DNA from: CAG-411 sp050875145
Lineage (GTDB): Bacteria; Bacillota; Clostridia; Lachnospirales; Lachnospiraceae
Assembly: GCA_050875145.1 (NCBI GenBank)
Contig: JBNMLH010000008.1
Location: forward strand, 73,002 to 137,001
DNA length: 64,000 nucleotides
Reading direction: 5' to 3'
Position 1 is the stretch's first letter, and the number at the start of each line of letters is the position of its first letter. Shown piece after piece: positions 1 through 8,430 of this stretch. The translations under genes and the position numbers were made by a program. The notes beneath the pieces are model-generated. The model made no database searches. It worked only from the letters and a program-made list of their open reading frames with translations, and was not told the DNA's origin.

Positions 1-1581
1 TAATGCCTTACCAGCATCGTTTCCTTCGTACTTAGCAAAGTTCTTGTTGAATCTACCAGCAAGATCTTTAGCCTTTGTTTCCCATTCAGAAGCATCAGCG
101 TAAGTATCACGAGGATCAAGAATAGCTGGGTCTACACCTGGAAGCTCAGTAGGAACTTCGAAGTTGAACATAGGAATTGTCTTAGTAGGAGCATTTGCAA
201 TATCTCCGTTAAGAATAGCATCAATGATACCACGAGTATCTTTGATAGAAATTCTCTTACCTGTACCATTCCATCCAGTGTTGACTAAGTAAGCCTTAGC
301 GCCACTCTTCTGCATCTTCTTAACAAGTTCTTCCGCATACTTTGTAGGATGAAGCTCTAAGAATGCCTGACCGAAGCAAGCAGAGAATGTAGGTGTTGGC
401 TCTGTAATTCCACGCTCTGTACCAGCAAGCTTAGCTGTAAATCCTGAAAGGAAGTAATACTGTGTCTGCTCTGGTGTAAGGATAGATACTGGAGGTAATA
501 CTCCAAATGCATCTGCTGATAAGAAGATAACGTTCTTAGCTGCTGGAGCAGATGAAATAGGACGTACAATGTTTTTGATGTGATCGATTGGATAAGATAC
601 ACGAGTATTTTCTGTAACGCTCTTATCTGCAAAATCAATCTTTCCATCTTTATCAAGTGTTACGTTCTCAAGAAGAGCATTACGCTTGATTGCATTGTAG
701 ATATCTGGCTCAGAATCCTTATCAAGATCGATAACCTTAGCGTAGCAACCGCCTTCAAAGTTGAATACACCCTTGTCATCCCAACCATGCTCGTCGTCAC
801 CAATAAGAAGACGCTTAGGATCTGTAGAAAGTGTTGTCTTACCTGTACCAGAAAGACCGAAGAAAATAGCTGTATTTTCACCGTTCATATCTGTGTTTGC
901 AGAACAGTGCATAGAAGCCATTCCCTTTAATGGTAAGTAGTAGTTCATCATAGAGAACATACCCTTCTTCATCTCTCCACCGTACCATGTGTTAATGATT
1001 ACCTGCTCGCGGCTTGTAATATTAAATGCAACACATGTCTCAGAGTTAAGACCTAATTCTTTGTAGTTCTCAACTTTAGCCTTAGAAGCATTGTATACAA
1101 CGAAGTCAGGCTCAAAGTTTTCAAGTTCTTCAGCAGTAGGCTTAATAAACATGTTAGTTACGAAGTGTGCCTGCCAAGCAACTTCAACGATAAAACGAAC
1201 TGCCATACGTGTATCTGCATTAGCACCGCAGAAAGCATCTACTACAAAAAGTCTCTTATTAGAAAGTTCTTTCTTAGCGATTTCCTTTACTGCAGCCCAT
1301 GTTTCTTCTGACATTTTGTGGTTATCGTTTGGATATTCCTCTGTAGTCCACCATACAGTGTCTTTTGAGTTCTTATCCTCTACAATAAACTTATCTTTAG
1401 GAGAACGACCTGTGTAGATACCAGTCTTAACGTTTACTGCACCAAGTTCGCTTTCCTGACCTACTTCATACCCCTCTAATCCAGCTTTTGTTTCCTCCTC
1501 GAATAATACTTCATAAGAAGGATTGTAAACAATGTCTGTAGCACCAGTGATGCCATACTTACTTAAATCGATTGTTGCCAT
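1..1581 (-). CDS. pckA: phosphoenolpyruvate carboxykinase (ATP), 3' end cut by window edge
   Basis: ATP-dependent PEP carboxykinase interconverts oxaloacetate + ATP and PEP + CO2 + ADP in the cytoplasm. In gut Clostridia it can run in the CO2-fixing direction. I translated the minus strand from the ATG at 1579-1581, which follows a GAGAGG ribosome site. 527 codons are visible, so only about ten residues are missing compared with the usual ~535. Diagnostic motifs are the kinase-1a P-loop GLSGTGKTTLSTDPKR and the upstream segment NTWYGGEMKKGMFSMMNYYL; GDDEHGW follows the P-loop. The gene is alone and divergent from the Ig-like protein gene. Family assignment is certain; direction of flux is inference. 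Confidence 0.96.
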   Translation of the reverse strand, partial: MATIDLSKYGITGATDIVYNPSYEVLFEEETKAGLEGYEVGQESELGAVNVKTGIYTGRSPKDKFIVEDKNSKDTVWWTTEEYPNDNHKMSEETWAAVKEIAKKELSNKRLFVVDAFCGANADTRMAVRFIVEVAWQAHFVTNMFIKPTAEELENFEPDFVVYNASKAKVENYKELGLNSETCVAFNITSREQVIINTWYGGEMKKGMFSMMNYYLPLKGMASMHCSANTDMNGENTAIFFGLSGTGKTTLSTDPKRLLIGDDEHGWDDKGVFNFEGGCYAKVIDLDKDSEPDIYNAIKRNALLENVTLDKDGKIDFADKSVTENTRVSYPIDHIKNIVRPISSAPAAKNVIFLSADAFGVLPPVSILTPEQTQYYFLSGFTAKLAGTERGITEPTPTFSACFGQAFLELHPTKYAEELVKKMQKSGAKAYLVNTGWNGTGKRISIKDTRGIIDAILNGDIANAPTKTIPMFNFEVPTELPGVDPAILDPRDTYADASEWETKAKDLAGRFNKNFAKYEGNDAGKAL

Positions 1582-1985
1582 CTTAGTAACCTCTCTTTCT
1601 CATTAATATAATGTGTTAATATAAATCTGAATATACAGATTTCCGTATTGAAAGGAATGGAAAAACCATTCTCTTACATAAAAGTATACATAATTAGCGG
1701 AAATAAATCAATTTCTATTTTATTATTTCTTTTACTTTCAGGATTTAGCATAAAAGAATACCATTAGGTTGTTGATTATGAGGGGGTTTTCAAAAATATG
1801 ATTTTTGTATGCATAATGCAAGACAGATATGTAGACAAAGATGAATATTTTATTCGTTTTAGACAAATTTTATATAGTATTTGCTTTTTTGTGAATTTTA
1901 TATTAAAATTAAGTGGTAGAAAAATTTGGAAGAATGCTTTTCAAATTGATTATTAAAGTATTTAAAGAAAGGAAAAGAAGAAGCA
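1582..1985. other. divergent intergenic region pckA / Ig-like protein
   Basis: No gene is seen. On the pckA side there is a direct repeat TTAATATAA (1603-1611 and 1616-1624, 4 nt apart) and a 7-6-7 inverted repeat AAATCTG/CAGATTT (1623-1642) inside the probable pckA leader. The rightward promoter is listed separately. Function of the repeats is unknown. Confidence 0.5.
1881..1909 (+). promoter_or_regulatory. sigma-A type promoter for Ig-like protein gene
   Basis: TTGCTT at 1881-1886, 17-bp spacer, TAAAAT at 1904-1909. It lies about 75 nt upstream of the start codon. Confidence 0.55.
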
Positions 1986-2999
1986 ATGAAAAAAACATTG
2001 AAAAAATTGGTTGCCGCACTTTTAGTACTAACTTTAATCGTAGTATGCCCAGGTGCAGTGAACAAAGCAAAAGCAGCAGATGGTGAAACTTTGGTAAGTG
2101 ACACAGTTACTATTTTTACTGGAGGAAGTAAAGGATATTCCTTTAATGTAACAAAAGATGGAACATTATATATGGACTTTTTAACAGATACAAAAATGGA
2201 TCTTACAATTACATATAAGAAAACATCTGGGACTACATTTTCAAATAGTACAGTAATTAAGGAAGCAGAATGGGAAGATGCATCTACTGTTCTTGGTAGT
2301 GAATATAGTGGATACTATGTTTCTGGATTGTATACAAGTGTAAGTGCAGGAAGTTATTATGTACAGGTTTCTCCATCTGCACAGGCTAAAATTACTACTG
2401 TGGTTTCTTTTGAAGAGGGCAATGTCACACCAACAGAGACACCACTTACAATGAGCCAGAGCAAACTTACTATTACAGCAGGTCAGTCTCACAAATTAAG
2501 CGTAACTGGTGCTAGTGGTTCTGTAAGCTGGACTTCAAGCAAGAAGTCAGTTGCTACTGTAAAAAATGGTAAAGTTACTGCCAAAAAAGCAGGTAAGGCA
2601 ACAATTACAGCAAAATCTGGAAACAAAACAGCAAAATGTGTAGTTACAGTAAAGAGTAATGTATATACAAGAGCAAGAGTTTCTTTGAGCAATGCATCTT
2701 ATGGAGTAACTGCGGGTATCTATAAAGCGTACTACAGCAAAGGTAAGTTAGTCGTTAAGTTAAGATTGTATAATAATTCAAGTTATTATATTACAAAATT
2801 TAAAAAGATTAAGATTGTTGCAAAGACAGCAACAGGTGCAACAATTGCAAATTACAGTGTAGCTAAGAATATTGCAATGTCTGCTCATACAACAAAAGAC
2901 ATTACAATTACAATTCCTAAGAGTAAGGTAAAGAAGAAAACAGCAGATTTAAGAAATGCAAGCATGAAAACAGATGGAAGCTATATGTATAGATACTAA
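1986..2999 (+). CDS. secreted protein with bacterial Ig-like (BIG2-type) domain
   Basis: 337 aa. A Lys-rich N-terminus and hydrophobic core (residues 1-31, ending KAKA) form a signal peptide, so the protein is exported. Residues ~35-140 look like a beta-rich domain that resembles pre-peptidase C-terminal (PPC) domains. Residues ~150-225 are a BIG2-type Ig-like fold: the segment SVSWTSSKKSVATVKNGKVT is typical, followed by AGKATITAKSGNKTAKCVVTV. The C-terminus (~230-337) is Lys/Tyr-rich and probably also beta-sheet. No catalytic motif or anchor is visible. Such proteins are common cell-surface proteins in Lachnospiraceae; ligand unknown. The start is supported by AAAGGAAAAGAAGAAGC just upstream. 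Single gene flanked by its own promoter and terminator. Confidence 0.8.
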   Translation: MKKTLKKLVAALLVLTLIVVCPGAVNKAKAADGETLVSDTVTIFTGGSKGYSFNVTKDGTLYMDFLTDTKMDLTITYKKTSGTTFSNSTVIKEAEWEDASTVLGSEYSGYYVSGLYTSVSAGSYYVQVSPSAQAKITTVVSFEEGNVTPTETPLTMSQSKLTITAGQSHKLSVTGASGSVSWTSSKKSVATVKNGKVTAKKAGKATITAKSGNKTAKCVVTVKSNVYTRARVSLSNASYGVTAGIYKAYYSKGKLVVKLRLYNNSSYYITKFKKIKIVAKTATGATIANYSVAKNIAMSAHTTKDITITIPKSKVKKKTADLRNASMKTDGSYMYRY

Positions 3000-3037
3000 G
3001 AAGCTGTTGTTTCTAAAATAGAATAAAAGAGAAGTAG

Positions 3038-3074
3038 AAAGAGGCAGATGCAGAAATGCAATATGCCTCTTTTT
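3038..3074 (+). terminator. Rho-independent terminator
   Basis: Stem AAAGAGGCA / TGCCTCTTT followed by T's, after the Ig-like gene. Confidence 0.8.
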
Positions 3075-3142
3075 GGCTTCTAGGATTAAAAGTGTCAAAT
3101 AATATTTTTTAAGTTCTTATAAGAATATGAAATGGGAATAGC

Positions 3143-3170
3143 TTGACGATTTTAGCACAAATGTGATACA
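3143..3170 (+). promoter_or_regulatory. promoter of the metG T-box transcript
   Basis: TTGACG at 3143-3148, 16-bp spacer, extended -10 TGT-GATACA ending at 3170. It is placed directly before the T-box leader. Confidence 0.6.
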
Positions 3171-3176
3171 CTTAAA

Positions 3177-3416
3177 AAAGTTCATTATAAAAAAGACGTT
3201 GAAGAGAAGAGTAGATAAGGAACGATTTTACAGAGAACCCGGGTGCTGCGAAAGGGAAAATTAGAACTTATCGAAGATGGTCTTGGAGTTGTCTGTCTGA
3301 GCATTAGTTAGGGCAGAACGGTCACACCGTTATCGTGTATAAGGTCTGCATATGCAGATAAATTAAAGTGGTACCGCGGGATTCTCGTCTTTAAGATGAG
3401 AATCCCTATTTTTTTA
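3177..3416 (+). promoter_or_regulatory. T-box riboswitch (tRNA-Met sensing) with terminator
   Basis: Leader of metG. The AGTAGA element is at ~3208 and stem I contains GAGAACCCGGGTGCTGCGAA. The specifier loop carries ATG at 3277-3279. The T-box core AAAGTGGTACCGCGGG is at 3365-3380; its TGGT pairs with an ACCA tRNA end. The terminator stem GGGATTCTC/GAGAATCCC (3378-3405) is followed by a T-run. Low charged tRNA-Met should favour the antiterminator and metG expression. Codon assignment is supported by both the ATG and the downstream gene. Confidence 0.93.
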
Positions 3417-3429
3417 GGAGGAATGATTT

Positions 3430-5400
3430 ATGGAAAAGAAACCGTATTATATTACAACAGCAATTGCGTATACATCAGGAAAACCACATATTGGGAATAC
3501 CTATGAGATTGTATTAGCAGATAGTATTGCTCGTTTTAAGAGACAGCAGGGCTATGATGTTCGTTTCCAGACAGGAACCGATGAACATGGACAGAAGATT
3601 GAGTTAAAAGCACAGGAAGCAGGGATTACACCAAAGGAATTTGTGGACAATGTTTCTAGTGAAATTAAGAGAATCTGGGATTTGATGAACACTTCTTATG
3701 ATAAGTTTATCCGTACTACAGATTCAGATCATGAAAAACAGGTGCAGAAGATTTTTAAGAAATTGTACGATAAGGGTGATATTTATAAGGGACATTATGA
3801 GGGACTTTACTGTACACCTTGCGAGTCGTTTTTTACAGAATCACAGTTAGTAGACGGAAAATGTCCAGATTGTGGAAGAGAGTGCCAGCCGGCAAAAGAA
3901 GAGGCATATTTCTTTAAAATGAGCAAATATGCAGATAAACTCATCAACCATATCAACACACATCCTAACTTTATTCAGCCAGAGTCTCGTAAAAAAGAAA
4001 TGATGAATAACTTCTTACTTCCAGGGCTTCAGGATTTATGTGTATCCAGAACCTCATTTAAGTGGGGGATCCCAGTAGACTTTGATGAGAAACATGTTGT
4101 TTATGTATGGTTAGATGCCCTTACCAACTACATTACTGGTTTAGGATTTGATTTAGATGGAAATTCAGATGCTATGTTTGAAAAATATTGGCCTGCTGAT
4201 TTACACTTAATTGGAAAGGATATCTTACGTTTCCATACGATTTATTGGCCAATTATGCTTATGGCACTTGATTTACCATTGCCAAAACAGGTATTTGGAC
4301 ATCCTTGGTTGCTACAGGGTGACGGAAAGATGAGTAAATCAAAGGGAAATGTTATTTACGCAGACCAGTTGGTAGATATGTTTGGCGTAGATGCCGTTCG
4401 TTACTTTGTATTGCATGAGATGCCATTTGAAAATGATGGTGTGATTTCATGGGAATTGATGATTGAGCGTATGAATTCTGACCTTGCTAATACATTAGGA
4501 AATCTGGTAAATCGTACTATTTCCATGTCTAATAAATACTTTGACGGTGTTGTTACAAATAAAAATGTAAAAGAAGCAGTAGATGAAGAATTGATTGCTC
4601 TTACATTAGAGACACCAAAGAAAGTGGCAGAGAAGATGGATAAGCTTCGTGTGGCAGATGCGATTACGGAAATCTTTACGCTATTCAAACGTTGTAATAA
4701 ATATATTGATGAGACAATGCCATGGGTATTAGCAAAGGATGAGGACAAACAGGAACGTTTACAGACTGTTTTATACAATCTGGTAGAGAGCATTACTGTT
4801 GGAGCTACTTTGTTAGAAGCATTTATGCCAGATACTTCAAAGAAGATTTTAGAGCAGTTAAATGCAAAGGCACCAAGTTTAGATGAGATGCAAAACTATG
4901 GAAACTATGTATCTGGAACAAAAGTAACAGAAAAACCTGAAATCTTATTTGCTAGATTAGATCCAAAAGAGATTATGGAGCAGGTAGCAGTTATTCAGGC
5001 AGAACAAAAGGCTGCCGCTGCAAAGGCAAATGGAGAAGCAGAGGAAGAAAAGGGTATTGATATTGAGCCAAAGGCGGAAATTACCTATGATGACTTTATG
5101 AAAATGCAGTTCCAGGTTGGAAAGATTATCTCTTGTGAAGAAGTTCCAAAGTCTAAGAAATTACTTTGCTCTAAAGTACAGATAGGAAGCGAAGTAAAGC
5201 AGATTGTATCAGGTATTAAAGCTTATTATTCTGCGGAAGAAATGGTTGGAAAGAAAGTTATGGTATTGGTAAATCTTAAACCAGCTAAACTGGCAGGAGT
5301 ATTGTCAGAAGGTATGCTTCTTTGTGCAGAAAATGAAAAAGGCGAATTGGCACTTATGACACCAGAGAAGGATATGCCTGCAGGAGCAGAAATCTGCTAG
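3430..5400 (+). CDS. metG: methionyl-tRNA synthetase
   Basis: 656 aa. Charges tRNA-Met with methionine, a cytoplasmic class I synthetase. Visible signatures: HIGH motif as KPHIGNTYE (~residues 14-22), a zinc-knuckle insertion with CTPC and CPDCGREC (~128-147), and KMSKSKGNV (~299-307). The C-terminal ~105 residues (from YDDFMKMQFQVGKI) are the tRNA-binding/dimerisation domain of the EMAP/Arc1p type, so this is the long MetRS form. The start ATG follows AGGAGG by a good distance. Expression is controlled by the T-box upstream. The gene is followed 18 nt later by a small membrane protein gene. Confidence 0.98.
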   Translation: MEKKPYYITTAIAYTSGKPHIGNTYEIVLADSIARFKRQQGYDVRFQTGTDEHGQKIELKAQEAGITPKEFVDNVSSEIKRIWDLMNTSYDKFIRTTDSDHEKQVQKIFKKLYDKGDIYKGHYEGLYCTPCESFFTESQLVDGKCPDCGRECQPAKEEAYFFKMSKYADKLINHINTHPNFIQPESRKKEMMNNFLLPGLQDLCVSRTSFKWGIPVDFDEKHVVYVWLDALTNYITGLGFDLDGNSDAMFEKYWPADLHLIGKDILRFHTIYWPIMLMALDLPLPKQVFGHPWLLQGDGKMSKSKGNVIYADQLVDMFGVDAVRYFVLHEMPFENDGVISWELMIERMNSDLANTLGNLVNRTISMSNKYFDGVVTNKNVKEAVDEELIALTLETPKKVAEKMDKLRVADAITEIFTLFKRCNKYIDETMPWVLAKDEDKQERLQTVLYNLVESITVGATLLEAFMPDTSKKILEQLNAKAPSLDEMQNYGNYVSGTKVTEKPEILFARLDPKEIMEQVAVIQAEQKAAAAKANGEAEEEKGIDIEPKAEITYDDFMKMQFQVGKIISCEEVPKSKKLLCSKVQIGSEVKQIVSGIKAYYSAEEMVGKKVMVLVNLKPAKLAGVLSEGMLLCAENEKGELALMTPEKDMPAGAEIC

Positions 5401-5418
5401 TAGGATAAGGAGGTCTTT

Positions 5419-5649
5419 ATGAATAAGAGAACTTGTGGAATGGTATTTTTTGTAATATCTGTGTTATTGTTTATTTCACATCGCTTATGTGCGGCTATTT
5501 ATTTGAGTAATAGTGCTACGTTTAGTGAGGAGTTTTTTAAAGAAGGATTGCAATATACAGGTGGTCATTGGGATATGTTAGCCTTGGTTTCATTGCTGCT
5601 TGGAATTGCATATTTGGTGTGGAATTACTTTGATGAAAAAGATAAGTAG
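5419..5649 (+). CDS. small membrane protein, function unknown
   Basis: 76 aa with AAGGAGG before the ATG. Two hydrophobic segments (residues ~8-29 and ~53-70) suggest two membrane spans joined by a short polar loop containing FSEEFFKEGLQYTGGHWD. It sits 18 nt after metG and before a terminator, so it is probably cotranscribed with metG under the T-box. I recognise no family. It could be a Lachnospiraceae-specific small membrane protein; no function is proposed. Confidence 0.65.
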   Translation: MNKRTCGMVFFVISVLLFISHRLCAAIYLSNSATFSEEFFKEGLQYTGGHWDMLALVSLLLGIAYLVWNYFDEKDK

Positions 5650-5659
5650 TTTGTAATAG

Positions 5660-5705
5660 CAGACATATCAGGTACTTAGGTATTTGATATGTCTGTATTT
5701 TTTTA
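5660..5705 (+). terminator. Rho-independent terminator
   Basis: Stem CAGACATATCA / TGATATGTCTG followed by TATTTTTTT, ending the metG operon. Confidence 0.9.
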
Positions 5706-5911
5706 GTTTGAAACGGAAAAATTGGTTTGGCTCAAGTTATATTAAAATATAATTAGAAAAGGGAAAGATGTATTGCAAGAAAATAGGAAAGCCGATATAA
5801 TTGCAATTGCGGGTGCGGCTTTGCCGCAAGAATGATAGCTATTAGATAGGAATATTCAGGACGAGAGAGAATAAACCTGAAAATAGCCACTAAGAAAGGG
5901 AGATATTACAT

Positions 5912-6832
5912 ATGAAGATGAAAAAAATTGCAGTATTTGGAGTAGCGGGAGTGTTAGCATGTTCTTCGTTGACAGCATGCGGAAGTAAGGTGACATTACC
6001 AAAGGAACCAGCAAAAATTGCGGCAGCGGCAGATAAGGAAACTGCAAAGTTAGATAGTTTTGATGGAAGCGGAAAACTTGAATTTGCAGGAAAAGTGATG
6101 GGAGAGGACATTTCATTTGATGCAGACATTTCCATGACATATTTCAGAGAACCAATGAAGTTGAAGGTGGATGTAAATTATGCTATGCAGGATGAAAAAG
6201 ATATGACTGCCTCCGTTTACTTCATGCAGGAAGATGATAACTATGTAATGTATACTGGGGTAGAGGATACTTGGGAAAAGATGACATTGGATGAAAAGAA
6301 TGATAGCCAGAAAAAATTGGTCGATATGCTGGATAAATTACAGAAATCTGATGGAAAGATAGAAGATACGGAAAAGAATTATAAAGGAAAGATAGAAAAA
6401 TCGAGTGAAAAAGGTGAAGATGGAACAACTGTATTGAACTATAAAGTGACTGGTGAAGAAATGGAAAAGAACATTACTGAAAGTGGTGCGGTAGATCAGT
6501 TGAAAACGTTGGGATTATCAGAAGATTTGTTCTCAGATTTAAAAGATTTGAATGTAAAGATGGTTGTAGATAATGATACGATTTATTGGAAATCAATTGA
6601 GACAGATTGTACAGAGTTTACACAGTGTATTTTAGATAAAGTAATGGATACCGTGAAAACTATGTATGGCAGTTATTTAGATAAGTCTGTGGATTTATCG
6701 GCAAAACTGGACAAGGTTTCCTTTAAATTTACATTTGATAGTTACAATAAGTCAAGTGATTTCAAATTACCAGATAAGGCAAAGGATGCAAAGGAAACAA
6801 ATGCTACTTCTTTATTGGAAGAGGCAAAGTAG
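5912..6832 (+). CDS. lipoprotein, function unknown (DUF6612/LppX-like fold possible)
   Basis: 306 aa. The N-terminus MKMKKIAVFGVAGVLACSSL ends in a lipobox LTAC with Cys23, so it should be processed by signal peptidase II and anchored outside the cytoplasmic membrane. The rest is Lys/Asp-rich with alternating beta-like segments, e.g. SFDGSGKLEFAGKVMGEDIS and MKLKVDVNYAMQDE. This resembles LolA/LppX-like or DUF6612 lipoproteins that hold hydrophobic ligands. That resemblance is by pattern only. It is monocistronic, convergent with metK and shares a bidirectional terminator with it. The start follows AGGGAGATATTACAT. Confidence 0.7.
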   Translation: MKMKKIAVFGVAGVLACSSLTACGSKVTLPKEPAKIAAAADKETAKLDSFDGSGKLEFAGKVMGEDISFDADISMTYFREPMKLKVDVNYAMQDEKDMTASVYFMQEDDNYVMYTGVEDTWEKMTLDEKNDSQKKLVDMLDKLQKSDGKIEDTEKNYKGKIEKSSEKGEDGTTVLNYKVTGEEMEKNITESGAVDQLKTLGLSEDLFSDLKDLNVKMVVDNDTIYWKSIETDCTEFTQCILDKVMDTVKTMYGSYLDKSVDLSAKLDKVSFKFTFDSYNKSSDFKLPDKAKDAKETNATSLLEEAK

Positions 6833-6904
6833 TAAGCAAAATAAAGCGTTAGGTTTTGTTTCTTTTAAAAACTTGCCAATCATTTGGTACGATAACCCGC
6901 AAAA

Positions 6905-6941
6905 AGAGAGCTATGTACAATTTGATAGTACATAGCTCTCT
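6905..6941. terminator. bidirectional terminator between lipoprotein gene and metK
   Basis: 14-bp perfect stem AGAGAGCTATGTAC / GTACATAGCTCTCT. A-run on the left and T's on the right allow function in both directions; the U-tract is better for metK (minus strand). Confidence 0.85.
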
Positions 6942-6948
6942 TTCATAA

Positions 6949-8136
6949 TTAAAGGTATTTTTTTAACAGATCTACTTTATCTAATTTTTCCCAAGGTAAA
7001 TCTAAATCGTCTCTTCCGAAGTGACCGTAAGCTGCTGTCTGCTTGTAGATAGGTCTTCTTAAATCAAGCATTTTAATGATACCAGCAGGTCTTAAATCAA
7101 AGTTATCACGAATTAAATCAATGATGGTGTCATCATCTAATTTTCCGGTTCCGAATGTATCAATCATAATTGAAGTTGGTTGTGCAACACCGATAGCATA
7201 GGAAAGCTGAATTTCACATTTGTCTGCAATTCCTGCAGCAACCAGATTTTTGGCAACGTAACGAGCGGCATATGCAGCAGAACGGTCAACTTTTGTACAA
7301 TCCTTACCAGAGAATGCACCACCACCGTGACGGGCATATCCACCGTAAGTATCGACAATAATCTTACGACCAGTTAAACCGCTATCACCGTTTGGTCCAC
7401 CAATAACAAAACGACCAGTTGGGTTAATAAAGAAATTTGTTCTTTCGTCTACTAATTCAGCAGGAAGAACGGCATCAAATACATGTTTTTTAATGTCTTT
7501 ATGAATCTGTTCCTGTGTAATGTCTTCTGCATGTTGGGTAGATAATACAACGGCATTTAAATGTACTGGTTTACCAGCTTCGTTATATTCTACAGTTACC
7601 TGTGCTTTACCATCTGGACGAAGATAAGGAAGTGTACCGTTTTTGCGGACTTCGGATAATCTTCTTGTAAGCTTGTGAGCAAGGCTGATTGGGTAAGGCA
7701 TATATTCTTCAGTTTCATTAGAAGCAAATCCAAACATCATACCTTGGTCACCAGCACCGATTGCTTCGATTTCAGCGTCTGACATGTTACTTTCCCTTGC
7801 TTCTAATGCTTTATCAACACCCATAGCAATATCCGATGACTGTTCATCTAATGCAACGAGTACACCACAAGTATTTGCATCAAATCCATAAGCAGAGTTG
7901 TCATATCCGATTTCACGAATTGTATCACGAACAATTTTTTGTATATCCACATAGCCTTTTGTAGTAACTTCACCCATTACAAGAACTAAACCGGTAGTAA
8001 CCGCAGTTTCGCAAGCAACACGGCTCATTGGGTCTTGTGCTAATAAGGCATCTAATACGGCATCGGAAATCTGGTCGCAGATTTTATCCGGATGTCCTTC
8101 TGTAACTGATTCTGAAGTAAATAATAATTTTTCCAT
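6949..8136 (-). CDS. metK: S-adenosylmethionine synthetase
   Basis: 395 aa. Makes SAM from methionine and ATP. The N-terminus MEKLLFTSESVTEGHPDK holds the conserved ATP/methionine-binding region. GAGDQGMMFGFA and GGGAFSGKDCTKVDRSAAY are further family signatures. A longer reading frame begins 11 codons upstream, but the ATG at 8134-8136 sits behind an excellent AAGGAGG and matches the family start. The gene is governed by a SAM-I riboswitch, and it lies downstream of the sigma/anti-sigma pair on the same strand with its own leader. Confidence 0.98.
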   Translation of the reverse strand: MEKLLFTSESVTEGHPDKICDQISDAVLDALLAQDPMSRVACETAVTTGLVLVMGEVTTKGYVDIQKIVRDTIREIGYDNSAYGFDANTCGVLVALDEQSSDIAMGVDKALEARESNMSDAEIEAIGAGDQGMMFGFASNETEEYMPYPISLAHKLTRRLSEVRKNGTLPYLRPDGKAQVTVEYNEAGKPVHLNAVVLSTQHAEDITQEQIHKDIKKHVFDAVLPAELVDERTNFFINPTGRFVIGGPNGDSGLTGRKIIVDTYGGYARHGGGAFSGKDCTKVDRSAAYAARYVAKNLVAAGIADKCEIQLSYAIGVAQPTSIMIDTFGTGKLDDDTIIDLIRDNFDLRPAGIIKMLDLRRPIYKQTAAYGHFGRDDLDLPWEKLDKVDLLKKYL

Positions 8137-8177
8137 AATATCCTCCTTTGATAATTTGATAAACAGCAAGTATAATG

Positions 8178-8202
8178 AAAAAAGTCCATCATAAGATGGA
8201 CT
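8178..8202 (-). terminator. riboswitch expression-platform terminator
   Basis: Stem AAGTCCATC / GATGGACTT followed on the minus strand by a run of T's. It lies between the SAM aptamer and metK. Confidence 0.9.
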
Positions 8203-8223
8203 TGAAATTCATGCATTCAAATC

Positions 8224-8328
8224 CTCTTATTGTTCGATTACTCGCTAAGATTGGCACCTTCCAATAAAAAAACTGATGGGGTTGCCGGGTTTCATAGAGC
8301 CTTCACTCTCCACCTCTCTGAATAAGAG
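8224..8328 (-). promoter_or_regulatory. SAM-I (S-box) riboswitch aptamer
   Basis: Minus-strand reading. The P1 helix CTCTTATT / AATAAGAG closes the element. It contains the classic GAGGTGGAGAG..., the conserved ATGAAACCCGGCAACC core, and GGTGCCAATCTTAGCGAG. When SAM is bound, the downstream terminator should form and metK be switched off. Confidence 0.96.
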
Positions 8329-8430
8329 AAAATGTACTTGTTTAATTGTATAATAAGCGTACTCTTTTTTTAGAAAGAAGTCAAGAGTATTTTCCTCTTT
8401 TGAATAAATTTGCTTAATTAGTAAAATTGT

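Noticed and set aside
5804..5830. Small hairpin TGCGGC/GCCGCA before the lipoprotein gene, sharing GGGTGCGGCT with the 56214 element
   Set aside because: Too short and without terminal repeats; similarity of ten bases may be chance.
8345..8384. Promoter for the SAM-I/metK transcript (TTGACT with a TATTAT downstream)
   Set aside because: Spacing of 23 bp is wrong and the 17-bp position has a poor -10, so no exact promoter is claimed.
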